Positions 1 through 8,810 of a DNA stretch of 21,359 bases are shown here, piece after piece. The stretch is from the NCBI GenBank assembly GCA_009925045.1, contig RFQK01000007.1, positions 1 through 21,359 of the forward strand, written 5' to 3'. The stretch comes from Methylococcaceae bacterium (lineage in GTDB: Bacteria > Pseudomonadota > Gammaproteobacteria > Methylococcales > Methylomonadaceae). Positions within the stretch are counted from its first letter, which is position 1. Each line of letters starts with the position of its first letter. The notes beneath the pieces were generated by a model. It was not told the DNA's origin and ran no database searches. It worked only from the letters and a program-made list of their open reading frames with translations. Both the position numbers and the translations under genes were made by a program.

Positions 1-375
1 CGGGACCTGGTAGCAATGGTGGTCACGCAGATCGATTCGGCCAATGCGCTTCTGCTCTACCCCAGACTCCTGAACTAATAACAACTGAATTTGTTCACGG
101 GTAACCTGATGCTGACTCCCTACATCCAGTCGGTACCTAACCAAACGGTTTGGTGTCGATTTACGAGAGTTTAAATTTTGACTGGCTAGCTGCGGTTTTG
201 CTGGGGTTTTATTTTGCTGAATATGCCATAAAGCCGCCGCGCATAAAACAGGATCGACATGCAAAGCATCTGCCCACTGCTTGACCCACGCCGTTTCAAT
301 ACTCAAATCTTGTTGAGCAATTACAGTTTTTAAGCGTTTGAAGACCTCATGGGTCGTTGCTTCAGGAAGCTGCAT
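1..375 (-). CDS. DbpA/CsdA-type RNA-binding-domain protein, partial (3' end beyond window)
   Basis: The frame is open from an ATG at 375 to the window edge (125 codons). Residues from about 73 onward (VRYRLDVG...QVT...GRIDLRD) resemble the C-terminal RNA-binding domain of DbpA/CsdA DEAD-box helicases, which has the form 'R-I-x-V-G ... IGRI-x-I-x-D'. Residues 1-60 resemble the helical segment that links the helicase core to that domain in CsdA-like proteins (VDPVLCAAALWHIQQ). No helicase motifs precede it, because surA occupies the DNA directly upstream in another frame. The ATG overlaps the surA TGA (TGATG), and an AGGA lies about 9 nt before it, so translational coupling with surA is likely. 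It probably binds structured RNA. The product is cut at the window edge, so its length and C-terminus are unknown. Confidence 0.7.
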   Translation of the reverse strand, partial: MQLPEATTHEVFKRLKTVIAQQDLSIETAWVKQWADALHVDPVLCAAALWHIQQNKTPAKPQLASQNLNSRKSTPNRLVRYRLDVGSQHQVTREQIQLLLVQESGVEQKRIGRIDLRDHHCYQVP

Positions 376-1676
376 CAAAACTTATCCTGATCAATTTCCA
401 CATACGCTTCATCACGCAAACGCCTCAACCAGAGTTCGGTCTCTTCTTCGATTTTACGCTTACGAATTTCATCTCGCACACGGTCTTTTTTGAATTGATC
501 ACTATTGTCTTGATTTTCACGACCCAAGACCTGAATCAAGTGCCATCCAAACTGAGTTTGTATTGGTTGACTGAGTTGATTGATATCAAGCTTATTCATC
601 GCTTCTTCAAAGGGTGGCACTAAGGCACCCGGTGTGACCCAATCCAGAGAACCGCCGTTAATGGCTGAACCTTTATCATCAGAATGCGCACGTGCCAATG
701 CGGCAAAGTCATCACCGTCCACAATCCTTTCACGCAAGGCTTGCAAACGTTTTCTGGCTTCATCATCATCAACCAACTCATTGGTTTTGACCAAAATATG
801 TCTGACTTTGGTTTTAGTGACTAAATGATGACCTAAATCCTCCATCTCCAATATTTTAATAATGTGATAACCACTGGGACTGCGAATAGGATCAGAAATT
901 TCGCCTTGTTTCATTTTGCCGACGACATCGACAAACAGGCTAGGGATTTGCCCAGTGCTTCGCCAACCCAAGTCGCCACCTTTTAAGGCATTATCATCAT
1001 TAGAAACACTGATTGCCATTTGCTTGAAGTCCTTGCCCGCACGCAAATCTGCTACCACCTGCTCAGCTTTTTGGTTGGCTTTTTGTATCGCCGCTGACGC
1101 AGCTGACTGTGAAACCGCAATTAAAATATGACCTAAATGATATTTGGAATTACTGGCAATATTCCCACCCTGTGTTTCCATAAAATGCGCGACTTCGGCG
1201 TCAGTCACCTTAATTCTGGAACCAATTTCTCGACCCCGTAGTTGATTGGTGGCTATTTCATTACGGAGATTGTCTTCAAAAGCCTTATAAGACATTCCCT
1301 GACGCTCGATTTCCTCACGAAACGCATCCACCGAGAGACCATTGCGGGAAGCAATTTCTCCCACGGAGTTTCTTAACATCTCGTCACTCACCTGAATACC
1401 CGATCTGGCAGCCAGTTGCTTTTGCAATTTATCGACGATCATACGTTCCAAAACCTGGCGACGCAGAACGTACTCAGGCGGCAAAGAAACATTATTGCCT
1501 TTTAGTTTGGAGACAATGTTTGCTACTTCATTAGTCAGTTCATTATCCAGAATGACGTCATCCTCAACCACAGCCACAATATGATTCAAAACTTCCGCTT
1601 GAACCAGAGGCGAAACAATGTTGAGCACTAAAAACAACAAAACTAATTGCTTGTACATATTGAAGGTTTTATTCAT
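375..1676 (-). CDS. surA: SurA, periplasmic chaperone and peptidyl-prolyl isomerase
   Basis: The protein has 433 residues and escorts unfolded outer-membrane proteins, LptD being a major client, across the periplasm. It has a signal peptide (hydrophobic LVLLFLVL, likely cleavage after VQA), then the SurA N-terminal chaperone domain (VAVVEDDVILDNEL). Two parvulin rotamase domains follow, the first near HILIAV and SGYHIIKI, the second near VRHILVK and FGWHLIQVL. The length matches the family. The annotated ATG overlaps the end of lptD by 8 nt. An in-frame ATG at 1658 (MYKQL...) lies just after the lptD stop and is an equally possible start, since neither has a clear ribosome-binding site. Co-directional placement after lptD is the usual proteobacterial arrangement and implies cotranscription. 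Confidence 0.95.
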   Translation of the reverse strand: MNKTFNMYKQLVLLFLVLNIVSPLVQAEVLNHIVAVVEDDVILDNELTNEVANIVSKLKGNNVSLPPEYVLRRQVLERMIVDKLQKQLAARSGIQVSDEMLRNSVGEIASRNGLSVDAFREEIERQGMSYKAFEDNLRNEIATNQLRGREIGSRIKVTDAEVAHFMETQGGNIASNSKYHLGHILIAVSQSAASAAIQKANQKAEQVVADLRAGKDFKQMAISVSNDDNALKGGDLGWRSTGQIPSLFVDVVGKMKQGEISDPIRSPSGYHIIKILEMEDLGHHLVTKTKVRHILVKTNELVDDDEARKRLQALRERIVDGDDFAALARAHSDDKGSAINGGSLDWVTPGALVPPFEEAMNKLDINQLSQPIQTQFGWHLIQVLGRENQDNSDQFKKDRVRDEIRKRKIEEETELWLRRLRDEAYVEIDQDKF

Positions 1677-3792
1677 CGGAAAAAATGGGTTTTCGATACC
1701 CTACCAGGTTTCTTTGCAAGAAAGAATCTACAGAACTTCCCAATCCCGATAAACCTTTTAATTCTACCTGTACAAAAAAGGCGGTTTCTGGTTGCAACAT
1801 AACTGGCTGCAGCGTTGTGGGCACAACTAAATTGGTGTTTGCCGCATAGCCGTTAATGTAACGACGCGCCAGCATTCGGAAGCGCCAACAGCAGTTTTCT
1901 TTCTCAAGTCCTAAGAAACTTTCTGTGGTTCGGTCAAAATTGATCGCATATTGCCAACGACCCAGTGCATACCATTCGCCAAACAATGGCCAGCGGAAAG
2001 AAATATCGGATTGGGAAATACCTGCCGGTGCGAAATACTGATCCTTTTGACGATAACGATAACCAACATTCAAAACTTCGTTATCCAAATTTCGGTAAGC
2101 GAAACCAGCTTCACCTCTGGCGAAACTATTTTTTTGAGGATCCCATTGCACACCGGTTTTATAGGAAAGGTTCTGGGTGAACTGCCCACCCACTTCAGCA
2201 ATAAAATTGGAAACCTTGCTAGTTTGCGGTGGATTCGGATTTGATATTGCGTAACAGTTACTATTATAGAAAAAGCGTGAATTGCCCAACTGAGAACAGT
2301 CACTAATCCCATAGTAAGCGTCGTACATATTCACTCTTCGGTCTTGAAAATAAAGAATATTCCCTAAATTCAGTCGAACTGGCTCAAGACCTGTAGCCGA
2401 ACTAATCAAACGAGAACTCAGTGACAAGGTCACTTGATTCGCATCTTGTATCCTGTCATAACTGCTATAGCGGTTATCTTGAAACAAACTGCCAAAGTTA
2501 GTGTCCAGTCGTGAAGTATCAAAAACCGGGATTTGACTTTGATCTTTATACGGAACGTTTAAGTAAAACAAACGCGGTTCTATAGTATGAGTGTAGCTTG
2601 AACTATTAAAACGTATTTCTTTTTCAAATCCCAAGCCTGTATCTACAGAAAATGTTGGCAAAGTCCGGGTAACATCATTGGGTCTTAAGGGATTGTGTAT
2701 GTTATCAAATTGATATTGCGTGTAGTTAAGGCTAAATTTCGGGATAAAAAATCCAGCGGTGGACTCAAACGGCAAACTGACTGAAGGTATTACGTTGACC
2801 CTTTGTCCATTATCCAAAACATTATGACTAAAAGAACTAAACTGATTAGTCATTGCCAATCTGAGTGGCAAATTTTCGAAGCCATGAGATAAATTCATAT
2901 TAACTCTTGGCAAAACTGAGTAGGGCAAGCCGGTTTCGGTGACCGCTCGGTCAATGGCTTGATAATGCTGAATGCCAGTCGATACATTTATCCCGGTTCT
3001 TCCATAATTTACAAATGCTGTCGTCGGCAAGTAACTACTGGTCTGTACACCCAAAGCATTATTCAAATCATTGAAATAGGTTTTATCTGAAGCGTAGTTC
3101 AGGTTGATATCTGAGGACAAATGTTGAGTCAGTCGGCTACTATCTTTCCAGGAGCCCATATAGCGATCTTTATTGAGTAATTCATCACCTGGCAAATATT
3201 CGCCTTGTAATATCCCATTGGAATGATCGGTTAAATACCGAAACCTATCCCTTATCATGAAACCACGTCGAGATAAATAACGCGGGGTAATGGTCATATC
3301 GTAATTTGGCGCCATATTCCAATAATACGGTATCGAAATATCGGCACCGTTTCGTTGAGTCTGCGCCCAGTTAGGTGCCAACAAGCCAGATACCCTGCGA
3401 TTATCCATTGGGAAAGAAATGTAAGGCATATATAAAGCAGGAACTCCCTTAAATTCTAGCCAGGCGTTTCTAGCGATGCCTTTACCCGTATCTTTATTGA
3501 GTTTCATACGCTCAGCATGGATCATCCAATCCTGATTTCCGGGCGCACAACTCGTAAATGAAGCATCCTGATAACGGGACTGGAATTTGTTATCGCGGTA
3601 GATCACTTCAGAAGCACCTCTTAGCGGCGCTTCTGGTGTTATAAATAAGGCTTTTCTGAGAACGGCTTTATCGTTCTCCAAATTAAACGAGGCGGTTTCA
3701 CCGGCTAAGGCTATTTGATTTTCACTGTAAATAATATTGCCTTGAGCATCCATGGTCTCAGCAGTACTGTCGTAGTTGGCCTTGTCACTCAT
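1669..3792 (-). CDS. lptD: LPS-assembly protein LptD, main part (periplasmic domain end plus beta-barrel)
   Basis: This 707-residue frame is LptD without its N-terminus. LptD inserts lipopolysaccharide into the outer leaflet of the outer membrane. Visible family blocks are AQGNIIY, SFTSC (C82), WLEFKGVPALYMPYISFP, SGLLAP, PYYWNMAPNYDMTITPRY and the adjacent CC pair at 634-635, equivalent to the C-terminal cysteine pair of E. coli LptD. The frame has no signal peptide. It continues upstream of the ATG at 3792 as LptD-like sequence (ASEIFEGDSISFIGNVDL) with no ATG, GTG or TTG back to a stop at 3991-3993. The ATG is therefore internal, and the true N-terminus is the separate frame 3879-4298. A loop with two extra cysteines (SDCSQ...NSNCY) lies inside the barrel. 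The gene is followed by surA. Confidence 0.93.
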   Translation of the reverse strand: MSDKANYDSTAETMDAQGNIIYSENQIALAGETASFNLENDKAVLRKALFITPEAPLRGASEVIYRDNKFQSRYQDASFTSCAPGNQDWMIHAERMKLNKDTGKGIARNAWLEFKGVPALYMPYISFPMDNRRVSGLLAPNWAQTQRNGADISIPYYWNMAPNYDMTITPRYLSRRGFMIRDRFRYLTDHSNGILQGEYLPGDELLNKDRYMGSWKDSSRLTQHLSSDINLNYASDKTYFNDLNNALGVQTSSYLPTTAFVNYGRTGINVSTGIQHYQAIDRAVTETGLPYSVLPRVNMNLSHGFENLPLRLAMTNQFSSFSHNVLDNGQRVNVIPSVSLPFESTAGFFIPKFSLNYTQYQFDNIHNPLRPNDVTRTLPTFSVDTGLGFEKEIRFNSSSYTHTIEPRLFYLNVPYKDQSQIPVFDTSRLDTNFGSLFQDNRYSSYDRIQDANQVTLSLSSRLISSATGLEPVRLNLGNILYFQDRRVNMYDAYYGISDCSQLGNSRFFYNSNCYAISNPNPPQTSKVSNFIAEVGGQFTQNLSYKTGVQWDPQKNSFARGEAGFAYRNLDNEVLNVGYRYRQKDQYFAPAGISQSDISFRWPLFGEWYALGRWQYAINFDRTTESFLGLEKENCCWRFRMLARRYINGYAANTNLVVPTTLQPVMLQPETAFFVQVELKGLSGLGSSVDSFLQRNLVGYRKPIFSDE

Positions 3793-3878
3793 TAAATGCT
3801 GGTCGGCCCTGTGTAAATCGACATTACCTATAAAACTGATGGAATCACCCTCGAATATCTCAGAGGCGTCTGAATTAA

Positions 3879-4298
3879 CTACAGTATCGAAACTATTCCG
3901 TTCAGCTTGTCCGACAGTCTTATTTTTCCGCTTTTTTTGACTCCAATTTTGACAGTTTCTCCAAGGATCCTGCGTTTGATAGCCACAGGCTCACTCAGTT
4001 TATCTTTGGCCAAATCAACTGGAGAAGTAAGCGGCTGCGTGTCTGCTACCGGGTTCGTTTGCTGCGGGGTCGGGATAACCGACTTCGTATTGACTGGTTC
4101 GGCTTTCGGCTTCGCTTCCGTTAACACCGCTTGTGGCTTGTTAGTTTCAGCAGCAGGGGTTTGTGCTGGCGTTTGATTGAGACAGGTCCATTCGCCGTTT
4201 GGCGCCTGCTCGCAGTTCCAAACCGCATTATTTGCAGCGCTGGCAGCTCCGGATATGAGCGAAATTGCTAGACCAATTTTAGTAAACCGAAAATTCAT
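3879..4298 (-). CDS. lptD: LptD N-terminal fragment (signal peptide and first cysteines), frame-shifted from the main part
   Basis: This 139-residue frame starts with a clean signal peptide (IGLAISLISGAASA, cleavage near residue 21-22). The short block AVWNCEQAPNGEWTC (C29, C39) follows, like the W-x-C...W-x-C start of mature LptD in Pseudomonas and methanotrophs, and then a long Pro/Ala/Thr-rich linker. It ends at a TAG 87 bp upstream of the apparent start of the main lptD frame. By family knowledge the N-terminal cysteine disulfide-bonds with the C-terminal CC pair, which the downstream frame retains, so the two frames look like one gene split by a -1 frameshift. Taken alone it could be read as a small secreted protein, but position and motif argue against that. 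Confidence 0.75.
   Translation of the reverse strand: MNFRFTKIGLAISLISGAASAANNAVWNCEQAPNGEWTCLNQTPAQTPAAETNKPQAVLTEAKPKAEPVNTKSVIPTPQQTNPVADTQPLTSPVDLAKDKLSEPVAIKRRILGETVKIGVKKSGKIRLSDKLNGIVSIL
3882..3990 (-). other. lptD: Window in which the lptD reading frame must change (-1)
   Basis: The upstream lptD frame is open to its stop at 3879-3881. The downstream frame is open only from 3990 (TGA at 3991-3993) onward. The switch from one to the other therefore lies in this stretch and needs a net -1, i.e. one base appears to be missing. The stretch contains a run of seven A on the coding strand (3932-3938) and another of five (3923-3927), the likeliest places for a lost base. Confidence 0.7.
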
Positions 4299-4392
4299 TT
4301 TAAGTTAGGACAGCCAAATCCACTTTGAGCACAGGAAATCGAATAAAATTCACGCACTATTTTACCTTAGGTTGTTAAGCAATTTATACATA

Positions 4393-5394
4393 ATGTCTAC
4401 AAACCCATGCGACTCACGTCTGTTAGCCTTAGAAAACTGGCTAAGAAATGACCTAACACTCAATATTTTTAGCATTGCCCCCGCTTCAAGCGACGCCAGC
4501 TTTAGACGCTATTTTAGAATTCAACATAGCCATGGCCCCCATATTGTTATGGATGCACCACCTGATAAAGAAAACGTCTCAGCCTTTGTAAAGCTGGACA
4601 GATTCTTTGAAGGGTACGGCTTACAGGTACCTCACATCGTTGCCGAAAATCTCAGCGAAGGTTTTTTGCTTTTGGAAGATTTTGGCAACACCAGCTTATT
4701 GCAGTCATTAAATAACGAAAGCGTTGACGCCTTATACGCCAAGGCCATGCAACAACTTTTGTGTCTGCAAACCCGAATTGAACCTCATTTGTGCCAGACC
4801 CATCATTACGATCAAGCGCTGCTTAATCGAGAATTAGACATTTTTAGCGAATGGTTTGTACAAGGCTTACTCGGCGCCAAAATTCCGGAAGCCATTAAGG
4901 CCACTCTTTATCAACATCTGATTCATTCAGCGCTTGAACAACCTAAGGTCTGTGTTCATCGAGATTTTCATTCCAGGAACTTAATGGTTTTGAATGATCA
5001 AAGCCTAGGGATTATTGATTTTCAGGATGCGGTGATTGGACCCATCACCTACGACCTGGTTTCGCTGCTACGCGACTGCTATATCAGTTGGCCTGATGAA
5101 CGCCTTGAAGGCTGGATTCAAGATTATTATCAAATGCTTACTCATGCCAACAAACTGGATGTCACGTATCCGCAATTTAAGCGCTGGTTCGACTGGATGG
5201 GGATGCAAAGGCATTTAAAAGCGATTGGCATCTTTGCCCGCCTTCATTTACGTGACCATAAATCCGGCTATCTACAGGATATTCCCCGTACGCTCAACTA
5301 TGTATTAGCGGTAAGCGCCGGCTATCCGGAATTTATCGATTTTCACAGTTTTCTAAAAACCCAGATTGTGCCCATTTATCAGGAATACCTATGA
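4393..5394 (+). CDS. amgK: AmgK, N-acetylmuramate/N-acetylglucosamine anomeric kinase
   Basis: Sugar kinase of the aminoglycoside-phosphotransferase fold. It phosphorylates MurNAc (and GlcNAc) at C1 in the cytoplasmic peptidoglycan-recycling route that bypasses MurA. The 333-residue protein has ASSDASFRRYFRI near residue 31 for nucleotide binding, the catalytic loop HRDFHSRN (D191) and the metal-binding IIDFQD (D209). The ATG at 4393 is preferred. A TTG at 4372 would add seven residues but has no spaced ribosome-binding site, and homologues begin close to the D-x-R-L segment. The gene overlaps murU by ATGA and is divergent from lptD, the same arrangement as surA-lptD//amgK-murU in Pseudomonas. 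In that genus the pathway is linked to intrinsic fosfomycin resistance. Confidence 0.92.
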   Translation: MSTNPCDSRLLALENWLRNDLTLNIFSIAPASSDASFRRYFRIQHSHGPHIVMDAPPDKENVSAFVKLDRFFEGYGLQVPHIVAENLSEGFLLLEDFGNTSLLQSLNNESVDALYAKAMQQLLCLQTRIEPHLCQTHHYDQALLNRELDIFSEWFVQGLLGAKIPEAIKATLYQHLIHSALEQPKVCVHRDFHSRNLMVLNDQSLGIIDFQDAVIGPITYDLVSLLRDCYISWPDERLEGWIQDYYQMLTHANKLDVTYPQFKRWFDWMGMQRHLKAIGIFARLHLRDHKSGYLQDIPRTLNYVLAVSAGYPEFIDFHSFLKTQIVPIYQEYL

Positions 5395-6065
5395 AAGCGA
5401 TGATTCTGGCCGCCGGACGTGGCGAACGCATGCATCCTTTAACATTGACTAAACCCAAGCCTTTGCTATGCGCAGCAGGTAAACCCTTAATCGAATATTG
5501 CATTGAGAATTTAGTCAAAGCAGGATTGACTGAAATTGTGATTAATCTTTCTCATCTTGGGCATTTAATTCAAGACTATTGCCAAAGTGGCGAGCGCTGG
5601 GGCGCAAAAATTCAGTATTCTGAAGAAGGCGAAATCCCTTTAGAAACAGCCGGTGGGATTGCTTTCGCCCTAGATCGTTTGGGGCCGGAGCCGTTTCTCG
5701 TGATTAATGCCGATATTATTTGCGACTACCCACTCGAAACTCTGCATCAAAAATCGATTGATCTTGCGCATTTGGTCATGATTAGAAATCCAGCCCACCA
5801 TCCTGAAGGCGACTTTGCCATCAGCAACGGATTACTGAGTCACAGTGGCAGTGAAAAACTGACTTTTAGCGGAATTGGCGTTTATCATCCGGATCTTTTT
5901 GCGGGGATTAAACCAGGGCCCTTAAAAATGCGCCCCATCCTGAACCAAGCCATTGATCAGAATCGCATCAGCGGCGAGTTATTTGATGGGCTTTGGATGG
6001 ACATTGGTACACCTGATCGGCTACGAGAAATAGACGAATTACTGATAAAACAAGGCGCTGGCTAG
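5391..6065 (+). CDS. murU: MurU, N-acetylmuramate-1-phosphate uridylyltransferase
   Basis: Nucleotidyltransferase that makes UDP-MurNAc from MurNAc-1-phosphate and UTP, the step after AmgK in peptidoglycan recycling. The 224-residue product has the N-terminal signature AAGRGERMHPLT followed by KPKPLL (UTP binding), a central FLVINADIICD (metal-binding Asp) and a short C-terminal part without an acyltransferase domain, as in Pseudomonas MurU. Its ATG overlaps the amgK stop, so the two are cotranscribed and probably translationally coupled. The TAG stop lies inside a perfect inverted repeat that separates the gene from the convergent pilin gene. Confidence 0.92.
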   Translation: MKAMILAAGRGERMHPLTLTKPKPLLCAAGKPLIEYCIENLVKAGLTEIVINLSHLGHLIQDYCQSGERWGAKIQYSEEGEIPLETAGGIAFALDRLGPEPFLVINADIICDYPLETLHQKSIDLAHLVMIRNPAHHPEGDFAISNGLLSHSGSEKLTFSGIGVYHPDLFAGIKPGPLKMRPILNQAIDQNRISGELFDGLWMDIGTPDRLREIDELLIKQGAG

Positions 6066-6089
6066 GGTGCCACAATAACACCCTAGCCA
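6059..6089. terminator. Inverted repeat between convergent murU and pilin genes, probable bidirectional terminator
   Basis: A perfect 11-bp stem (TGGCTAGGGTG / CACCCTAGCCA) surrounds a 9-nt loop. The murU stop codon lies in the left arm, and the pilin stop is 7 bp beyond the right arm. On the minus strand a T-containing stretch (CTTGTTTTAT) follows, which fits termination of the pilin transcript. On the plus strand no T-run follows, so that direction is less certain. Confidence 0.55.
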
Positions 6090-6095
6090 ATCCAA

Positions 6096-6554
6096 TTAAG
6101 ACTGAACCTGACAATCGCCTGGCTTAATCGCTTCTGGCAGATTGGTCACACAAGCCCAACTATTGGAGGCGGGGGTAAAACTTAGGCTAATGGTTTTAGC
6201 CGCTACTTTGGGATTAATCGCCAAACTGGCACTGGCCGCTTTAAAGGTGGCCGTTACTTTACAGGCATCTGTCAATGCCTCCAGTTCTACTTTTTCTACA
6301 AATTTGCCAGTACTTACCGCACTTGCTAACTGACTATTGGTGGATTTGCAGCCATTCGCTAAACCCGCCTCGCCAATCGCCAGTGAGACCGGAGTTTTGT
6401 AACCATCCAGTAAGGACAAGCCCTCGGATGCCTGAGCTTTGCCCATATAATCCTGATAGGCAGGAATTGCGATAGCTGCCAATACACCAATAATGGCAAC
6501 AACAATCATTAATTCGATAAGTGTAAAACCTGAAATTACTCTTTTGGCTGTCAT
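6096..6554 (-). CDS. pilA: Type IV major pilin (PilA-like), prepilin
   Basis: This is a 152-residue prepilin. The short leader MTAKRVISG ends at the prepilin peptidase site G9|F10. The methylated N-terminus [12 protein letters not shown] follows, with Glu at mature position 5 and a hydrophobic alpha-1 helix running into [10 protein letters not shown]. Four cysteines (69, 98, 135, 148) are present; the last pair should close the C-terminal disulfide loop. The start at 6554 is chosen because it gives the normal 9-residue leader and has AAGGA spaced before ATG. The longer open frame to 6626 would add 24 residues with no function in this family. It stands alone here and would need the pil assembly genes encoded elsewhere. 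The low-Lys, Ala/Ser-rich C-terminal half is typical of a major pilin. Confidence 0.93.
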   Translation of the reverse strand: MTAKRVISGFTLIELMIVVAIIGVLAAIAIPAYQDYMGKAQASEGLSLLDGYKTPVSLAIGEAGLANGCKSTNSQLASAVSTGKFVEKVELEALTDACKVTATFKAASASLAINPKVAAKTISLSFTPASNSWACVTNLPEAIKPGDCQVQS

Positions 6555-6648
6555 ATTGGTTCCTTGGTTTTTATCAATGGTACTTTTAAAGCTTAGCAGA
6601 AAATTTTGAAAACACACTCCAAGCACTTTTTCGGCAATAAATTCATGG

Positions 6649-6677
6649 TTTTTACTCGCTTTAGCATCAGCTAGAAT
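6649..6677 (+). promoter_or_regulatory. Possible promoter of the rubredoxin gene
   Basis: A good -10 (TAGAAT, 6672-6677) lies 37 bp before the rubredoxin ATG. The hexamer 17 bp upstream (TTTTTA) is a poor -35. The assignment rests on the -10 and its position only. Confidence 0.3.
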
Positions 6678-6713
6678 ACTCAGGTTTTAATTCACACAAC
6701 AAGGAGCAAAGAC

Positions 6714-6887
6714 ATGGCTGAATATAGAAAATACAAATGCAAAACTTGTGGCCACATTTATGACGAAGCTGTTGGCGACCCTAGAAACGGAATTGCTCCC
6801 GGTACCCGCTGGGAAGACGTGCCTGAAGATTGGGGCTGCCCAAAATGCGGCGCAGTGAAATCCATGTTCACTCTGATGCGTTCTTAA
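6714..6887 (+). CDS. rubA: Rubredoxin
   Basis: Small 57-residue electron carrier with one iron bound by four cysteines, in two knuckles: C9-x-x-C12-G ([11 protein letters not shown]) and C42-P-x-C45-G ([10 protein letters not shown]). The family block [18 protein letters not shown] lies between them. Start and stop are well defined: AAGGAG stands 8 nt before the ATG, and a strong hairpin terminator follows the TAA. The length is normal for bacterial rubredoxin. It is monocistronic, lying between the divergent pilin and convergent proS. Its redox partner cannot be told from the context; in other bacteria such proteins feed alkane hydroxylases, rubrerythrins or oxygen reductases. Confidence 0.97.
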   Translation: MAEYRKYKCKTCGHIYDEAVGDPRNGIAPGTRWEDVPEDWGCPKCGAVKSMFTLMRS

Positions 6888-6902
6888 AGTATAGAGCCTC
6901 TT

Positions 6903-6929
6903 AAAGGGCGCTAGGGCGCCCTTTTCTTT
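6903..6929 (+). terminator. Rho-independent terminator after rubredoxin
   Basis: The 9-bp stem AAAGGGCGC / GCGCCCTTT with a TAGG loop is followed by TCTTT, 16 bp after the rubredoxin stop. It sits between convergent genes and could also slow read-through from proS, though no T-run follows on that strand. Confidence 0.85.
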
Positions 6930-6938
6930 AACGGCGTT

Positions 6939-8645
6939 TTAAGCCAGTTTCGCCTGAATAAAGCTCACAATATCCTGCATCGCAAGCTCTTGACTGGCCT
7001 GGTCCTGACGACCTTGGTATTCAACTGTACCGGAATCCAAACCCCGATCACCGATCACGATACGATGGGGAATGCCAATTAACTCCATATCAGAAAACAT
7101 AAAACCTGCCCGGACTTTTCTGTCATCCAACAAGACTTCGATACCGGCTTTAGATAAATCCTGATAAATCTTCTCAACAGTTTCTTGCAAGCGATCCGAT
7201 TTATGCATATTCATTGGACAAATTGCCACTTGAAAAGGCGCCAGATCCTTAGGCCAAATGATGCCGCGATCATCGTGGCTTTGTTCGATAGCCGCAGCAA
7301 CGACTCGGGAAATACCAATTCCGTAGCAACCCATAATCATGATCTGATTTTTACCTGCCTCATTAATGATAGCGGCATTCATGGCTTCACTGTATTTGGT
7401 ACCTAACTGAAAGATATGACCCACCTCGATACCACGAGCGATCGTAATCGTACCCCGACCATCGGGGCTTGGATCGCCTTCAACCACCATACGCAGATCG
7501 GCTAATTCTGGCAGCGCCAAATCACGCTCCCAATTCACATGCTGAAAGTGTTTGCCGTCTTGATTGGCTCCGCAAACAAAATCAGCCATAGCAACTACGC
7601 TTCTGTCGGCAACCACTTTCATTGACAAATTAACAGGCCCTATGGAACCTGGTTTACATGCACATGCTGCCTGAATTTCGATATCCGAAGCGAATTGCAG
7701 AGGTGATTTAACACCCTCGATTTTTTCGGCTTTAATAGGGTTCAATTCGTGATCGCCACGGAGTAATAAAGCCACCAAGGTCTCATCTTCGCCACGAACG
7801 ATCAGAGTTTTCAGACATTGCTGCGGTGGAACGCTCAGAAATTGAGACACTTCTTCAATGCTATGCTGATTAGGTGTCTCCACACACTGCATCGCAGCAC
7901 CCGCTGCCGCCCGTTCAACAGACGGCATCAAGGCTTCAGCTTTTTCGACATTAGCCGCGTATTCGCTTTCAGTCGAAAACGCGATAGCGTCCTCACCTGA
8001 ATCGGCCAAGACATGGAATTCATGCGAGACAGCACCACCAATTGAACCAGAGTCCGCAATCACGGCACGAAACTTAAGCCCAAAACGATTAAAGATATGG
8101 CTATAAGCCTGATACATCACCTGATAAGTTGCGTTTAATGAGGCTTGATCAAGATGAAACGAATACGCATCTTTCATCAAAAACTCGCGTGAACGCATAA
8201 TGCCAAACCGTGGACGAATCTCATCACGAAACTTGGTCTGAATTTGGTAATAACACACCGGTAATTGCTTATAGCTTTTCAGTTCATTACGGGCTAAGTC
8301 AGTAATAATTTCTTCATGAGTGGGGCCCAGGCAAAAATCCCTGTCATGCCTGTCTTTCATGCGCGCCAGCTCTGGACCATATTTTTCCCAGCGTCCGGTT
8401 TCCTGCCATAACTCAGCAGGCTGCAAAGCTGGCATCAAAACTTCCAAACCACCCGCTTTATCCATTTCTTCACGAACAATATTTTCTACCTTACGCAATA
8501 CCCTCAACCCCAAAGGCAACCAGGTGTATATACCTGCAGCCAGCTTACGAATTAAACCGGCCCGAATCATTAATTGATGACTGGCAATTTCAGCATCTGC
8601 CGGAATTTCTTTGACTGTGTTGAGTGGGAACTGTGAGGTACGCAT
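6939..8645 (-). CDS. proS: Prolyl-tRNA synthetase (ProS, bacterial type with insertion domain)
   Basis: Class II aminoacyl-tRNA synthetase of 568 residues that charges tRNA-Pro. The start [19 protein letters not shown] aligns with E. coli ProS residue 1, so the ATG at 8645 is used rather than the TTG two codons upstream. The motif 2 region reads [17 protein letters not shown] and motif 3 reads [13 protein letters not shown]. The editing insertion domain lies between them (roughly residues 225-390), followed by the C-terminal anticodon-binding domain ([21 protein letters not shown]). Length and order are normal for the long bacterial form. It appears monocistronic, convergent with rubredoxin and divergent from the response regulator gene. 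Confidence 0.97.
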   Translation of the reverse strand: MRTSQFPLNTVKEIPADAEIASHQLMIRAGLIRKLAAGIYTWLPLGLRVLRKVENIVREEMDKAGGLEVLMPALQPAELWQETGRWEKYGPELARMKDRHDRDFCLGPTHEEIITDLARNELKSYKQLPVCYYQIQTKFRDEIRPRFGIMRSREFLMKDAYSFHLDQASLNATYQVMYQAYSHIFNRFGLKFRAVIADSGSIGGAVSHEFHVLADSGEDAIAFSTESEYAANVEKAEALMPSVERAAAGAAMQCVETPNQHSIEEVSQFLSVPPQQCLKTLIVRGEDETLVALLLRGDHELNPIKAEKIEGVKSPLQFASDIEIQAACACKPGSIGPVNLSMKVVADRSVVAMADFVCGANQDGKHFQHVNWERDLALPELADLRMVVEGDPSPDGRGTITIARGIEVGHIFQLGTKYSEAMNAAIINEAGKNQIMIMGCYGIGISRVVAAAIEQSHDDRGIIWPKDLAPFQVAICPMNMHKSDRLQETVEKIYQDLSKAGIEVLLDDRKVRAGFMFSDMELIGIPHRIVIGDRGLDSGTVEYQGRQDQASQELAMQDIVSFIQAKLA

Positions 8646-8810
8646 GTTCAAACCTGATGATTGTTAATTGCAAAGCCGCTATTTTACCGTTTAACGCCAA
8701 AAAAACCGACACGAATTCACGGCCAAAAATTAACTATTATTAACAATCTGCTACCTGGTTTTTTCCTAAAATCACGTCTAGGACATTTTTGTAGCAATTG
8801 GAGAATTACA

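Noticed and set aside
3923..3938. Programmed -1 frameshift in lptD as the main explanation
   Set aside because: The A7 run is suggestive, but the canonical heptamer is not in the register of the upstream frame and I see no strong downstream stem-loop. A lost base in a homopolymer is the simpler explanation, so this is kept only as an alternative.
6555..6713. Sigma-54 promoter upstream of the pilin gene
   Set aside because: No TGGC-N8-TTGC type element could be found on the minus strand; only A+T-rich sequence is visible.
8661..8810. Fifty extra residues at the N-terminus of the response regulator in the longest open frame
   Set aside because: The receiver fold starts at MIKITIMDNQ (8811), which has a good ribosome-binding site; the extension shows no family similarity and reads as the proS/regulator intergenic region.
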